Numbered from the stretch's first letter, positions 35,420 to 45,360 are shown. The stretch is 57,417 nt of DNA from Candidatus Aminicenans sakinawicola JGI OTU-1 (GCA_000493965.1 AWNV01000014.1:1-57417); one strand, 5' to 3'. Numbers and translations are program-made. The notes: generated from the sequence alone by a model not told the origin.

Positions 35420-36277
35420 TCAGTATATATTTCCTCTCCCAGCTTTCATCAATATGATATGCCCTTTTTCCACTCCAATATCCCGGGCTATAACAGCACA
35501 TTTCGTTTTTAGAAGGAAAAAAATCGGCCTCGCTTCCCCAGAAAGGCCTTCATAATTTCCCTGGCCCTTGCTAATGACGAAATCAGCTGACCTGTACACT
35601 TTCATAAACTCACTGGAACACAATTTTAAAATCGTTCCCGGAGCATCGCAACCAGAAGAAATGATTTCAGCCACACTACCAATCCCAGCCTCAAGAGCAT
35701 CTTTTCGCACAGCATCGTTGATCACGGGTTTTTCACGGACAACATAGATAACAGGTTTTTGAATCTCTTCAATAAGAATCCTGTCAAAAACCGTTTCTCC
35801 TGCATTGTCTGCAATATAAAGAACCTTTTTTGCCCCCCCCAAACCTTCACAAAATTCCTTATAATGATTGATACCAAAATCCTGTGATAAAATTGTCTCA
35901 ATATCATTTCTTAAGTCAAAATCAGCATTGGCACCAAAGTCAATGATATTTCCGGCAATTGCAACTTTAACTGCAGCCATCAATCGATCTTGGGAATCAT
36001 CTACCATTTTTTTCAATTCGGGGTATAAAGAAAGCGCCTGCCTTGTGCATTCTTCTTTTATTTTTTGATACGGGTCAGCCACCCCTGTAATTTCAGATAT
36101 AATCCTGTAAACTTCCCGCCCAATCTCAGGAGGAGTTGCCTCAAAACAAATCCCTGGAAGAAACTCAGCAACTGCATCCAAAACTTGCCTGATCTTCCTG
36201 TCATCAGAAGTTATAATACGCGAGGTTTTAATTGCCTGGCTAAAAAAACAGGGGTAGCAGTCCAGATAAGCTTTCAT
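35420..36277 (-). CDS. DUF89/ARMT1-like metal-dependent phosphatase
   Basis: A 285-residue cytosolic protein of the DUF89 group. N-terminal CYPC (7-10) is typical of the bacterial and archaeal members. Metal and substrate motifs are VLYIADNAGETVFDRILIEE, REKPVINDAVRKDA and FVISKGQGNYEGLSG. The family removes phosphate from damaged or toxic sugar phosphates with a divalent metal (metabolite repair). The ATG overlaps the NUDIX stop by 4 bases, so the two housekeeping repair enzymes are co-translated. Confidence 0.85.
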   Translation of the reverse strand: MKAYLDCYPCFFSQAIKTSRIITSDDRKIRQVLDAVAEFLPGICFEATPPEIGREVYRIISEITGVADPYQKIKEECTRQALSLYPELKKMVDDSQDRLMAAVKVAIAGNIIDFGANADFDLRNDIETILSQDFGINHYKEFCEGLGGAKKVLYIADNAGETVFDRILIEEIQKPVIYVVREKPVINDAVRKDALEAGIGSVAEIISSGCDAPGTILKLCSSEFMKVYRSADFVISKGQGNYEGLSGEARPIFFLLKTKCAVIARDIGVEKGHIILMKAGRGNIY

Positions 36278-36780
36278 TTTTTTCCTGCCTTCAGTCCATC
36301 TTCAATAATTTTTGCATGGCTGGAAAATGCGATTTCCGGCAGCTCTTTTGAAGAAAAAAAATCTACGCTCTGGGAATCTGAACCAGCAGATGGTCTGCCA
36401 CTGGCTGCAACATGATATCCAACTATTATCACATTCTTATACCTTAAGGATTTCTGGGAATAAACTCCTATCAACTTTAAAATCTTCCCTTTCATTCCAG
36501 TTTCTTCTTCAAGTTCTCTTAGGCAAGCCTGCTCCGTAGTTTCATCGATTTCAACAAAACCGGACGGCAGCGCCCATTTCCCCTTCTCAGGCTCTACTCC
36601 CCTTTTTACAAGAAGTATTTCCCCTTTTTTATTCCTCACAAATGCTGCAGCACAAGGCAGCGGATTCTCATAATTCACCCAGCTGCATGCTGAACAGAAA
36701 AACCTTTCTCTTCCTTCTTCTTTCCTAACTCTTAATTCACAGCCGCAATTAATACAATATCTCACTACTTTTTTCTCCAT
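36274..36780 (-). CDS. NUDIX hydrolase with N-terminal zinc ribbon
   Basis: A 168-residue enzyme. The first 35 residues form a four-Cys ribbon (YCINCGC and FFCSAC). The Nudix box G-x5-E-x7-REUxEExGU is complete in GFVEIDETTEQACLRELEEETGM, written here as GFVEIDE plus REL, EEETGM at about 73-96. The zinc-ribbon NUDIX group includes NADH-pyrophosphatase-like and nucleotide-cleaning enzymes. It is the upstream gene of the NUDIX-DUF89 pair, divergent from the transporter gene. Confidence 0.85.
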   Translation of the reverse strand: MEKKVVRYCINCGCELRVRKEEGRERFFCSACSWVNYENPLPCAAAFVRNKKGEILLVKRGVEPEKGKWALPSGFVEIDETTEQACLRELEEETGMKGKILKLIGVYSQKSLRYKNVIIVGYHVAASGRPSAGSDSQSVDFFSSKELPEIAFSSHAKIIEDGLKAGKK

Positions 36781-36942
36781 TCTAATAAAGACTTACTTAC
36801 AAAGCCACCAATCCATGTAAAAACACATATTTGACCATAAGGACTATTTAAAATTCCTGAATAAAGATTATAACATTTATCAAACAAAACAGGGATGAAC
36901 AATTTGGATTTTACCTTGCTTTTACTTCAAACTAAAATCTGC

Positions 36943-36948
36943 TATAAT
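36943..36948 (+). promoter_or_regulatory. Candidate -10 box for the ArsB/NhaD-type transporter gene
   Basis: TATAAT lies inside the first codons of the long open frame that begins at ATG 36895. A -35-like TTACTT lies 15 bases before it. This supports a translation start further down, at GTG 37000 behind AGAGG. Confidence 0.4.
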
Positions 36949-36999
36949 GTTGCCTTTTTAACTTATCTTTTCCGATATAATAGTAATAAGAGGCAATTG

Positions 37000-38352
37000 G
37001 TGTTAATAAGTCAAATTCTTGCTATTCTAGTCTTCACAATAATGTTCACTGCAATTATAATCGGCAAGGTTCACCGCTATATTCCGGCTCTAATCGGAGC
37101 TTTCATAACTTTATTTGTCGTTCTTTTCATAACATTACATAGTTCAGAAGCAGTTTTCAATGTCTTGAATCTTAATCAGTTATTCCACTTTAACTTCTGG
37201 ATTCCGGGCCAGGAGCATATCGAATCCCGCGGTATCAACTGGCAGACAATTATCTTCATAGGCGGAATGATGACTATGGTCGAAGGACTTGGCGAAGTTG
37301 GATTCTTCCGCTGGTTATGCCTGTATGTCGCCAAAAAAGTTAACTACAAAGTTGTTCCTATACTGGTTACATTTATGCTACTCTCAGGTTTCCTGTCCAT
37401 GTTCATCGACAGTATAACTGTTTTGCTATTCTTAACTTTAGTCACAATTGAACTGGCCCGTTTACTTAAATTTGATCCTGTCCCAATAATAATCGCAGAA
37501 ATTTTTGCCGCCAACTGCGGTGGAAGCGCTACAATGTGCGGGGATCCACCCAATATTATAATCGGGACCGCTCTCGGTTATACATTTTCCGATTTTGCCA
37601 AAAACACGGGCCCAATAGCCTGGATTGGGATGCTTTTGACTCTGGGCTTTTTTTATATGGCCTTCCGTAAGAGCCTTAAGTCTTCCCAGGGCGAGACAAC
37701 TCTTACTCATTACCCATCGCCTGGAGATGCAATAAAGAAGCCCGGTCTTTTCAAGTTAAATTCACTAATTTTTATTATCGTTGTGATTCTGTTGGTTACA
37801 CATGCTCAGACCGGTTTATCTGTAGCTCTGATAGGTGTCATTGCAGCATCCTTCACACTACTCGCCTCCTCCAAAATGGCTCTACACATAATTAAAAGAG
37901 TGGATTGGCGCACACTGCTTTTCTTTATTGGACTATTCGTATGCGTTGGGGGACTAGAAGAGACAGGAGTTTTAAAAATTATTGCCAAGTTTATAGGCGA
38001 CATATCAGGAGGAAACATTCTTATTGTGATACCTATAATTCTATGGGTATCAGCTTTTTCTTCGGCTATTGTAGATAATATACCATTTGCTGCTACAATG
38101 GTTCCTGTAATCTCTAACCTCTCTAAGACAGCGGGCCTGGATCTGCATACCTTGGCCTGGACATTAGCTCTTGGTACAGACATAGGAGGTAATGCCACTC
38201 CTATTGGAGCCTCTGCTAATGTGGTCGGCACAGCCATCGCCGAGCGTGAAGGTTACCCGATTAGCTGGGGAAAATTCCTTAAGTATGCTCTTCCTGCAAT
38301 GATCATGGTTGTTGCCGTGTGCTGGCTGTATCTTGTTATCAGATATGCTTAA
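37000..38352 (+). CDS. ArsB/NhaD-family (CitMHS-like) transporter
   Basis: About 450 residues with eleven to twelve membrane helices of the ion-transporter superfamily. It has FIGGMMTMVEGLGEVGFFRW, FIDSITVLLFLTLVTIELAR, CGGSATMCGDPPNIIIGTAL and, in the second half, SAIVDNIPFAATMVPV and GTDIGGNATPIGASANVVG, the paired substrate loops. It probably exchanges sodium or an anion for protons. The frame is open from ATG 36895, but the first 35 residues look unlike the family and a TATAAT lies within them, so GTG 37000 is preferred. A double UspA gene follows 61 bases later. Confidence 0.85.
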   Translation: MLISQILAILVFTIMFTAIIIGKVHRYIPALIGAFITLFVVLFITLHSSEAVFNVLNLNQLFHFNFWIPGQEHIESRGINWQTIIFIGGMMTMVEGLGEVGFFRWLCLYVAKKVNYKVVPILVTFMLLSGFLSMFIDSITVLLFLTLVTIELARLLKFDPVPIIIAEIFAANCGGSATMCGDPPNIIIGTALGYTFSDFAKNTGPIAWIGMLLTLGFFYMAFRKSLKSSQGETTLTHYPSPGDAIKKPGLFKLNSLIFIIVVILLVTHAQTGLSVALIGVIAASFTLLASSKMALHIIKRVDWRTLLFFIGLFVCVGGLEETGVLKIIAKFIGDISGGNILIVIPIILWVSAFSSAIVDNIPFAATMVPVISNLSKTAGLDLHTLAWTLALGTDIGGNATPIGASANVVGTAIAEREGYPISWGKFLKYALPAMIMVVAVCWLYLVIRYA

Positions 38353-38413
38353 TAAAAAATACCTAAGGTCATAAAATGTTTTCGTGTTATTATCCTAATT
38401 TGGGGGTGTAAAA

Positions 38414-39292
38414 ATGTATAAGAAAATTCTTGTTCCGCTTGACGGCTCTAAGATTGCCAGACAGGTTTTCCCTTGTGTGGTGGAGATGTCAAATGCTTTT
38501 GGCTCTGAAGCCATTTTGGTTGGAGTCTGTGATTCCGAAGAAAGTGAAGAAGGGCAGGTATGCAGAAACTATATACATAATGAGGCCGAACAGTTAAAAA
38601 ATATTATGAAAACCTCGGCAGCCAGTGTTAAAACAGTAATTTTAGGAGGCAAGCCTGCTGAGGAAATCATCAAATATGCTGAAAAAAGCAATATCGATAT
38701 AATTATAATCTCGTCTCACGGCCGTTCCGGAATAAAACCATGGTCAATGGGAAGCACTGTTCATAAAGTACTCCACAGAGTATGTATTCCTTTAATAATT
38801 GTAAGAGCCAAAGAGAAGCCGGAAGAATCGGATGAGACAAGATTATTCAGCCGGATTCTTGTACCGCTTGACTACTCGGATAGAAGTGCTGGAATAGTCC
38901 CATATATGGCAGCATTAGCAAAGAAATTAAAGGTTGAGATTATTCTGTTTCATGTAGTGGAACTGGGTAAACATGTCCATACTATTGGCGGACTGGAGTA
39001 TGTCCGCTTTAACGACCAGGATATAGACAAAGAAAAAGAAGAGGCTCAAAGTTATTTAAATGGAATAGCCTCTAACATATCAGGAACGAAATCAACCGTA
39101 AAGCGTGAGATAAGGGTTGGAGACAGCGCTGAAGAAATAATCAAACTTGCCGCTGAAAAAGACTGCAGCTTGATTGCTATGTCAAGCCATGGGTACTCTG
39201 GAATACAAGGATGGGCTTACGGCAGTGTTACCTGGAAGATTTTAAATACGGTTAACAAGTCGATTATGTTTGTCCCCTCACTGGATAAGTAA
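38414..39292 (+). CDS. Double-domain universal stress protein
   Basis: A 292-residue protein with two UspA domains. Each starts with ILVPLD and ends with a nucleotide-binding loop: SSHGRSGIKPWSMGST (about 97-112) and SSHGYSGIQGWAYGSV near 255. The G-x2-G-x9-G pattern for ATP is present in both. Such proteins sit beside transporters and may adjust their activity. The transporter gene ends 61 bases upstream in the same direction, and GGGGTG precedes the ATG. Confidence 0.9.
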   Translation: MYKKILVPLDGSKIARQVFPCVVEMSNAFGSEAILVGVCDSEESEEGQVCRNYIHNEAEQLKNIMKTSAASVKTVILGGKPAEEIIKYAEKSNIDIIIISSHGRSGIKPWSMGSTVHKVLHRVCIPLIIVRAKEKPEESDETRLFSRILVPLDYSDRSAGIVPYMAALAKKLKVEIILFHVVELGKHVHTIGGLEYVRFNDQDIDKEKEEAQSYLNGIASNISGTKSTVKREIRVGDSAEEIIKLAAEKDCSLIAMSSHGYSGIQGWAYGSVTWKILNTVNKSIMFVPSLDK

Positions 39293-39384
39293 TCTGGAAA
39301 ATTCACTTGTCATCCTACACTAATCTCACCATATGATAAATTCCAAATCTATTATCGGTATTTTTTACGAATAACACAGGTTAG

Positions 39385-40944
39385 TTATCTATCCTGATAA
39401 TATTCGGTTATTTCCAGCTTGAGTTTCCCAATTATTTCCGATATTACCCGGGCCATTTCACTGAACAGATTTTCGCCTAGGGCAGTCCGGCCAAATTTTA
39501 TATGCGTGGCATCAGTATAATACTCACCGCTTTTTTTATCCACAGCCAGCCATTTAGCATCAAGGTTTATCCAGCGCCCTACATAAACCTCAGACCACAT
39601 GTGATAAGCAAAAATGCCTTGAGCATACATGATACCAACAGCAGCCCTTGCAGGAATTCCTACTGCCCTACAGAGAGCAACAGTAAGAACTGTATGTTCC
39701 GAACAATCTCCTTTCATGTTTTTCAATATTTCCTTCGCCGTGGCAAACCCAACATCATAATTGGGTGTCATTCTGCTGTTTACCCAATTTGCAATTTTTT
39801 TTGCCGCATTCCAAGAATTTTTTTCCTCTCCCACTATAATTTTCGCCCTCTTCTTTATATCGATATCATCTGACTGACAGAATGAGGTCGGCTCTAAAAA
39901 TTCTTGAAAACCTTCATCACGGACAGGAAAAGGAAGAGCTTGTTCCTCCTCGAATACCTGAGAAGAAGTCTGAACAAGAGCATAATCATCTCTAAGTTTT
40001 AATATTCTCTGGCTCTGGTCATCAAATGGGAATTCCTTAATTTTTTCAAGAGAAATCCCACTAAGTTTAAACGTCATCTTTCGAACATCCTGTGGATTAT
40101 CCAATATAATATTGGATTTTATGATTGTAGAAAAGGCAATATCAAAGTTCTCATCAGACATTTTCAGGGCATTTTCCCGTGTCATCCGGATGGAAGTTGT
40201 AGTAATAAAATCTGTCTTGATTTCGGATTTCCAGCACTTTCCATTATCGTCGATCCATCCATTCATAGTGACTGGAATGATAGAAGCTGTGTCCTCTTTT
40301 ACATGCCATAAACTCATTTTTCTTCCTAAGACAAGGATATCCTCCCTGTCGATAATTTCGAATGAACAATCTGCCAAAGATTGTAAAAGCGGATCTAAAA
40401 TCTTGAATGAATATTTTGCTCCTTGTTTTAAGCCTTCTTCTTCAATAATATTCCCAACAGGCACCTCAAAATAAAATTTCTCTGAGCAAGGCACTTCCTT
40501 TATTAACTTCTCTCCTGTTTTAAAAACAATTTTACCAGGAAGCACCTCAATTTTTATTATGGTCTCACTGTCCGACATCTTTGTCCTGATAATACCCTCT
40601 AAAGGATTTCCGTTCTCATCAGACAAAACCTCAATAGTGCTTTTTAATTCAATCGGTCTTCCACCTAATCTCGAGATTCTCATGTTTGATTCACTGGTAT
40701 TTTTACTGAATTTCTTTCCATTTCGTTGGAAGGAAAACTCCTGGCTGTGAACATATCCAACTTTTATTCCCTTCACATAGACTCCCATCCAGGATTCATC
40801 GGTTAATTCTTCTCTTTTTATTGTCGATTCACTAAACTTCCATGAATGAGTTGTTGCTATGAGATTATTTCCAGAAAAAATAATAAGCAGAAAATAAATG
40901 AAAAATGAAGGCAGCAATGTTTTTATGGCCTTTTTCCCCATCAA
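39385..40944 (-). CDS. Secreted transglutaminase-like protein
   Basis: A 519-residue protein with a signal peptide (about 10-30). The N-terminal 350 residues are beta-rich and unassigned. The C-terminal transglutaminase-like core has GDCSEHTVLTVALCRAVGIP, IFAYHMWSEVYVGRW and NLDAKW, giving the Cys-His-Asp triad. Bacterial members act as peptidases or peptide-modifying enzymes. The gene lies 3 bases after the sigma54 activator gene and is the last of a four-gene operon. Periplasmic location matches that of the solute-binding protein encoded first. Confidence 0.8.
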   Translation of the reverse strand: MMGKKAIKTLLPSFFIYFLLIIFSGNNLIATTHSWKFSESTIKREELTDESWMGVYVKGIKVGYVHSQEFSFQRNGKKFSKNTSESNMRISRLGGRPIELKSTIEVLSDENGNPLEGIIRTKMSDSETIIKIEVLPGKIVFKTGEKLIKEVPCSEKFYFEVPVGNIIEEEGLKQGAKYSFKILDPLLQSLADCSFEIIDREDILVLGRKMSLWHVKEDTASIIPVTMNGWIDDNGKCWKSEIKTDFITTTSIRMTRENALKMSDENFDIAFSTIIKSNIILDNPQDVRKMTFKLSGISLEKIKEFPFDDQSQRILKLRDDYALVQTSSQVFEEEQALPFPVRDEGFQEFLEPTSFCQSDDIDIKKRAKIIVGEEKNSWNAAKKIANWVNSRMTPNYDVGFATAKEILKNMKGDCSEHTVLTVALCRAVGIPARAAVGIMYAQGIFAYHMWSEVYVGRWINLDAKWLAVDKKSGEYYTDATHIKFGRTALGENLFSEMARVISEIIGKLKLEITEYYQDR

Positions 40945-40947
40945 TTT

Positions 40948-42291
40948 TTACAAATTCGCCATATCAATTTTATATTCCCTGATTTTTTTATCAAGTGTAG
41001 GACGAGTTATTTGCAGAATCTGGCTGGTACGGCTTTTATTGCCCTTTTGGCATTTTAATACATAACATATATAGTTGTTCTCAATCTCTTTCAAAGGTAC
41101 AAGCTCTTTAGGAAATAATCTTTTTTGTGGTGTATAAAGCGGCAGATTTTCTTCAAGAACAACATCTCCCTTAGCCAATATAACTGCACGAATCAAGGCA
41201 TTTTCTAGTTCTCTGACGTTCCCCCTCCATGGGAGGCTTTTCAGGACTTTCATAACATGAGGAGGAACTTTTCTCACATTCTTGCGGAGTTCACGATTTA
41301 TTTTTTCCAGTGAATAAGCTACTAATTCTGGGATGTCTTCTGTCTTCTCCCTGAGGGGAGGAAGAATTATTTCAACTACTTTCAGGCGGTAATACAGGTC
41401 TTCCCGGAATTTTCCTTTTCCAACCAACTCATTCAAATCCTGGTTTGTAGCTGCAATTATTCTTGCTTCGGTCCGGAGGACTTTTTCCCCACCGACCTTC
41501 ATGAAATCCCTCGTCTCAATAACCCTTAATAACTTCGATTGAAGGTTTGGTGAAACATCTCCGACCTCGTCAAGAAATAAAGTTCCTCTCCTGGCTATTT
41601 CAAATTTTCCTCTCGTTTCACAAACCGCATCAGTAAAAGCACCCTTAACATGGCCAAAGAGTTCGCTTTCCAATAAAGTATCTGAAATGGCAGAACAATT
41701 AATAACAATAAAAGGTTCGCTGTTATAAGGGCTGTTATAGTGAATTGCCTTAGCAACTAATTCCTTCCCGGTCCCGCTTTCGCCCTGTATAAGAACATTC
41801 GTTCTTGTACTTGCTACAGATCCAATTAATTTAAAAACCTCCCTCATTTGAGCAGAATGGCCGATTATATTGTCGATTGTGTATTCTTTCTGTTTTTCTT
41901 CCAAAAGGTAACTAAGTTTATCCTCAAGATTTCTTACTTTTATGGCCTTTTTAATTGTTAGATCCAGTTCAACATTATCGAGAGGTTTTACTAAATACTC
42001 AAAAGCTCCGTATTTGATTGCTTCCACTGTTGTCTTCATGTCGTCAAAAGCGGTCATTATGATAACACAGGCATCCTTATTTTTATCTTTGATCTGCATC
42101 AAGACATCAATCCCATCCATATCCGGAAGTCGAATATCTAACATGACGAAATCTGGAAGGTTCTGCTTATATTTTCGAAGCCCTTCCTCTCCGTTTTCGG
42201 CTAATAAAACTTCAAAGCCTTCTTTAGAAAAATTAGACAATAAAGTTTTCCTTATTAATAAATCGTCGTCTATTATTAAAATTGATTTCAT
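40948..42291 (-). CDS. NtrC-family sigma54-dependent response regulator
   Basis: A 447-residue regulator with three domains. The receiver has phospho-acceptor Asp52 (FVMLDIRLPDMDG). The AAA+ domain has Walker A GESGTGKE, the loop ESELFGHVKGAFTDA that contacts sigma54 (GAFTGA with Asp at position 5, a common variant) and FLDEVGDVSPNLQSKLLRVI. The C-terminal Fis-type helix-turn-helix is KSRTSQILQITRPTLDKKIR. Its start overlaps the kinase stop by 4 bases. A sigma54 element upstream of the whole operon suggests it drives its own synthesis. Confidence 0.93.
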   Translation of the reverse strand: MKSILIIDDDLLIRKTLLSNFSKEGFEVLLAENGEEGLRKYKQNLPDFVMLDIRLPDMDGIDVLMQIKDKNKDACVIIMTAFDDMKTTVEAIKYGAFEYLVKPLDNVELDLTIKKAIKVRNLEDKLSYLLEEKQKEYTIDNIIGHSAQMREVFKLIGSVASTRTNVLIQGESGTGKELVAKAIHYNSPYNSEPFIVINCSAISDTLLESELFGHVKGAFTDAVCETRGKFEIARRGTLFLDEVGDVSPNLQSKLLRVIETRDFMKVGGEKVLRTEARIIAATNQDLNELVGKGKFREDLYYRLKVVEIILPPLREKTEDIPELVAYSLEKINRELRKNVRKVPPHVMKVLKSLPWRGNVRELENALIRAVILAKGDVVLEENLPLYTPQKRLFPKELVPLKEIENNYICYVLKCQKGNKSRTSQILQITRPTLDKKIREYKIDMANL

Positions 42292-43757
42292 ATTTCACCT
42301 TCACAGGGGATAAGAATTTCGAAAGAAGACCCCCTCCCTTCTTTTTTCACAGTTCTTAAAGAACCATTATGCTGCTCGATGATTTTTCTGGCATTAGCTA
42401 AACCCAAACCAATTCCAGAAGCCTTTGTTGTATAAAAAGGCTCAAAAATATTTTCAAAATCTTTATCTAGAATCCCGATGCCATCATCAGATATTTTAAT
42501 TCTCACTTTTCCTCCCGATTCCGCCTTTAAATAAGAAAGAGAAATTCTGATTCGCCCCCCTTCATCAACTGCTTCACATGCATTATGGAGAATGTTTAAA
42601 ATAACCTGCCTCAACTTATCGCCATCCACGTCTACCTGAGGAACTCCTTTCTGAAAATCCTTTTCCAGAAGCACTTTTTTCAATTCTAGAGAATCGACCA
42701 TCATTTTAACAGACTCATTAATGATTTGCTCCATAGAAAATCGATTGATGTTTAACTTAGATACACGTGTAAAATTGAGCATTTCCTTTATGAAATTTTC
42801 TATTTGTTTTATTCCTTCCTGGGATATTGTCAAATAGTCCTTCTCTATCTTATCCAGATGTTCACTCCCAAACAGCTTTTGGATGTTTAACTTCACAGGA
42901 GTCAAAGGATTTCTTATTTCATGAGCAATACCTGCAGAGATGCGGCCGATCGAGGCCAATTTCTCTGCCTGAACCAGCTTCCTGTTGGCTTCTTGCATTC
43001 TTTTTCTAGCCAGAAGCAGTTGATTGCTCATCTTGTTGAAACTCTGAGCCAAATCTCCTATTTCGTCCTTTGAATTAATATCAATCTCTTGAGAAAAATC
43101 GCCCTTTGATATTTTAACAGTCCCATCCACTAATTCCTTGAGGGGAAATATGATTCTTCTTGCTAATAAGGCTGCCCCCACAATGCCTAATAAAACACCT
43201 GCACACCCAATTAAGATCAACATCAAACGAGTTTTATGCATTTCCGCCAGCATCTCTTGCAGGGAAAGACCTATCTTTATTGATCCCCATCTTTTATCTG
43301 AATCACCAGCAAAAATCGGGGTTTCTATTTCAAGAATTCTTAAAACTTGCCCTGATTCCCTATTTTTTAACATCTTTTTTTCAGAGAAGTAAGTATTTCC
43401 CTCGACTCCTTCGGGAAGATTGCTGTGATTATATATTTCTTCATAATCCATTATGAAATCATTTGATGTAAACGGTCTGTTATTCCGGTCATAAAAAATA
43501 ACATAAATAAGCTTTTCGTCTATCTGTTTTTCAATGCTTTCTTTCACACCTTCATTATCCCAGAAAAGGAAAGGATCCAGATTCAATTGAGCAATATTTT
43601 TTGCAGTTAATATTCCCCTATTCTCCTGCTCTTCAAAAATAGCCTTGACTTCTCTTTTCTCTATCACAAAGATAATTGATCCTACAAGCATTACAAGCAA
43701 AATTACTACATAAATCATAAATCTTGTCCGGAGTGACACATGCAATTGCATCTTCAT
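42288..43757 (-). CDS. Membrane sensor histidine kinase, NtrB/AtoS-like
   Basis: A 489-residue kinase. It has membrane helices at about 14-31 and 177-198, with a periplasmic loop of about 145 residues between them (dCache/sCache-like). A HAMP domain (about 200-250) follows. The dimerisation helix has His279 in SAGIAHEIRNPLTPVK. The catalytic domain has NILHNACEAV, SDDGIGI, FEPFYTTK and GIGLGLANARKI. It phosphorylates the sigma54 activator encoded just downstream. It lies 4 bases after the solute-binding protein gene, which hints that this protein helps it sense a ligand. Confidence 0.93.
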   Translation of the reverse strand: MKMQLHVSLRTRFMIYVVILLVMLVGSIIFVIEKREVKAIFEEQENRGILTAKNIAQLNLDPFLFWDNEGVKESIEKQIDEKLIYVIFYDRNNRPFTSNDFIMDYEEIYNHSNLPEGVEGNTYFSEKKMLKNRESGQVLRILEIETPIFAGDSDKRWGSIKIGLSLQEMLAEMHKTRLMLILIGCAGVLLGIVGAALLARRIIFPLKELVDGTVKISKGDFSQEIDINSKDEIGDLAQSFNKMSNQLLLARKRMQEANRKLVQAEKLASIGRISAGIAHEIRNPLTPVKLNIQKLFGSEHLDKIEKDYLTISQEGIKQIENFIKEMLNFTRVSKLNINRFSMEQIINESVKMMVDSLELKKVLLEKDFQKGVPQVDVDGDKLRQVILNILHNACEAVDEGGRIRISLSYLKAESGGKVRIKISDDGIGILDKDFENIFEPFYTTKASGIGLGLANARKIIEQHNGSLRTVKKEGRGSSFEILIPCEGEI

Positions 43758-43761
43758 ACTT

Positions 43762-45360
43762 TTATTTATCCAACCATATCTTTTTTGTATCCAAATAATA
43801 CATACCTAAAGGAGGAACTTCAACCCCCCTCACATAAGGTTGCATTGCTACTTTATTCTGGTGAGAAAAAAGAGGGATTGCCGGGATATCAGAAATTAAA
43901 ACATTCTCAATCTGATGGAAAAGTTTTATCCTGTATGTCCAGCTTTTTTCAATTTCTGCCTTATGTATTAAACTATCTAAATAAGCATTGTCATAATTAA
44001 AAATATTAAAAGTGGATTCTGAGAAAAATAAAGGTTTTATAATATCCTCAGGATCAGGAATATCCATTAATTTCAAGATTAAAACAATATAAGGCCTTTC
44101 AAATTCCTTGACTTCTTTAAGTGATTTATAAAAATGCAATTTTAATTTAATCCCTAAAGCTTCAAGCTGCTCTCTCAATTCTCTGAAAACTTTAACTTTA
44201 AATGCCGTCGTTGGCGAATCGAGAAGTAATGTGACATCTGGAAATTTTTTCTCATTTAAAAAACCCGCATCGTAAAGTAATTGCCTTGCCTTTTCTAAAT
44301 TAAAGGTGTCTTCATCTTCTTTTGGGAAAAAGCCCTGCAACCTGGATGGGATATAACTGTTTGTCAACTGACGCAAGTACCTCACTTCATAGAAGGCTTG
44401 AACAATTTTCTCTTTGTTTATTCCATAAGATATAGCTCTTCGTACCTCAGGCTCGTCAAAAGGAGGAATGTTACAACTCATCCCCAAAAACATCTGGTGA
44501 AGAGGACCGTCCTGAAATATCTGGAAATTTGATTTCAATAACTTCTCTGAAAGAACGGGCACTGAATCTATTTCTTTTTCTAAAAAATGATTAACTGTAA
44601 AGTAGGGGCTAAAATCAACTGCTCTCAAATAAGGTCTTCCCTCATAATAATTATCGTTTCGCTTAAGCCGGACGCCAATAACATCCAACCTTGTATTCCT
44701 TAGCCAATAGTCAAACTTAAAGGGCCCTGTCCCGGACGGATTCATGAAAAATTTTTTTCCTTGTTCGATTAGAAGGTCCCTGGGAAGAATTTTACAAAAA
44801 TGTAAGCTCATCAAATAAAGTGCCGACACAAAAGGTTTTGTCCAGTGAATCTCAAAAGTGTATCTATCTACGTCTTTAAATCCATCCACTTCTTTTGTTT
44901 TTCCATCACGAAATTCCCTGGCTCCGATTACTCTTGAAACAAAATACTGGTAATAAGGGGAATCAGTGTTTTTATCAAGAAGCCGCTCAAGGGAAAATTT
45001 TACATCTTCTGAAGACAGTTCGCTCCCATTGTGGAATTTAACATTTTTTCTTAAATGAAAAGTATATCTCTTACCATCCTGAGAGATTTCCCAGTATTCA
45101 GCCAAAGAAGGAACAATATTCAAGTTTTTATCAAGCTTGACTAAAGCATTAAAAATCTGTTCCGAAATAAAAAAAAATGAGTCAGGACTTGCAGGATCAA
45201 GCTGCATTCTAAAATTATCTGAAAACGATTTTATCCTGAAAACTCCTCCGTAACGTGGTCCATTATCACTTCGGTTGTTTCCAGCAGCCAATAAAGGAAA
45301 TGCAAACAGCAACGTAAATACCAGGACTGCGGCTTTAAATAGGTTTGACTTTCTCTGCAT
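43762..45360 (-). CDS. Family 5 extracellular solute-binding protein
   Basis: A 532-residue periplasmic binding protein of the oligopeptide/nickel class. It has a signal peptide (about 8-26), then GPRYGGVFRIKSFSDNFRMQ, SLAEYWEISQDGKRYTFHLR, KNVKFHNGSELSSEDVKFSL and IRRAISYGINKEKIV-like helices. No permease or ATPase genes are nearby. The gene instead heads an operon with a sensor kinase, a sigma54 activator and a transglutaminase-like protein. It may therefore present a peptide to the kinase rather than feed a transporter. AAGAG is the weak ribosome site. Confidence 0.88.
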   Translation of the reverse strand: MQRKSNLFKAAVLVFTLLFAFPLLAAGNNRSDNGPRYGGVFRIKSFSDNFRMQLDPASPDSFFFISEQIFNALVKLDKNLNIVPSLAEYWEISQDGKRYTFHLRKNVKFHNGSELSSEDVKFSLERLLDKNTDSPYYQYFVSRVIGAREFRDGKTKEVDGFKDVDRYTFEIHWTKPFVSALYLMSLHFCKILPRDLLIEQGKKFFMNPSGTGPFKFDYWLRNTRLDVIGVRLKRNDNYYEGRPYLRAVDFSPYFTVNHFLEKEIDSVPVLSEKLLKSNFQIFQDGPLHQMFLGMSCNIPPFDEPEVRRAISYGINKEKIVQAFYEVRYLRQLTNSYIPSRLQGFFPKEDEDTFNLEKARQLLYDAGFLNEKKFPDVTLLLDSPTTAFKVKVFRELREQLEALGIKLKLHFYKSLKEVKEFERPYIVLILKLMDIPDPEDIIKPLFFSESTFNIFNYDNAYLDSLIHKAEIEKSWTYRIKLFHQIENVLISDIPAIPLFSHQNKVAMQPYVRGVEVPPLGMYYLDTKKIWLDK

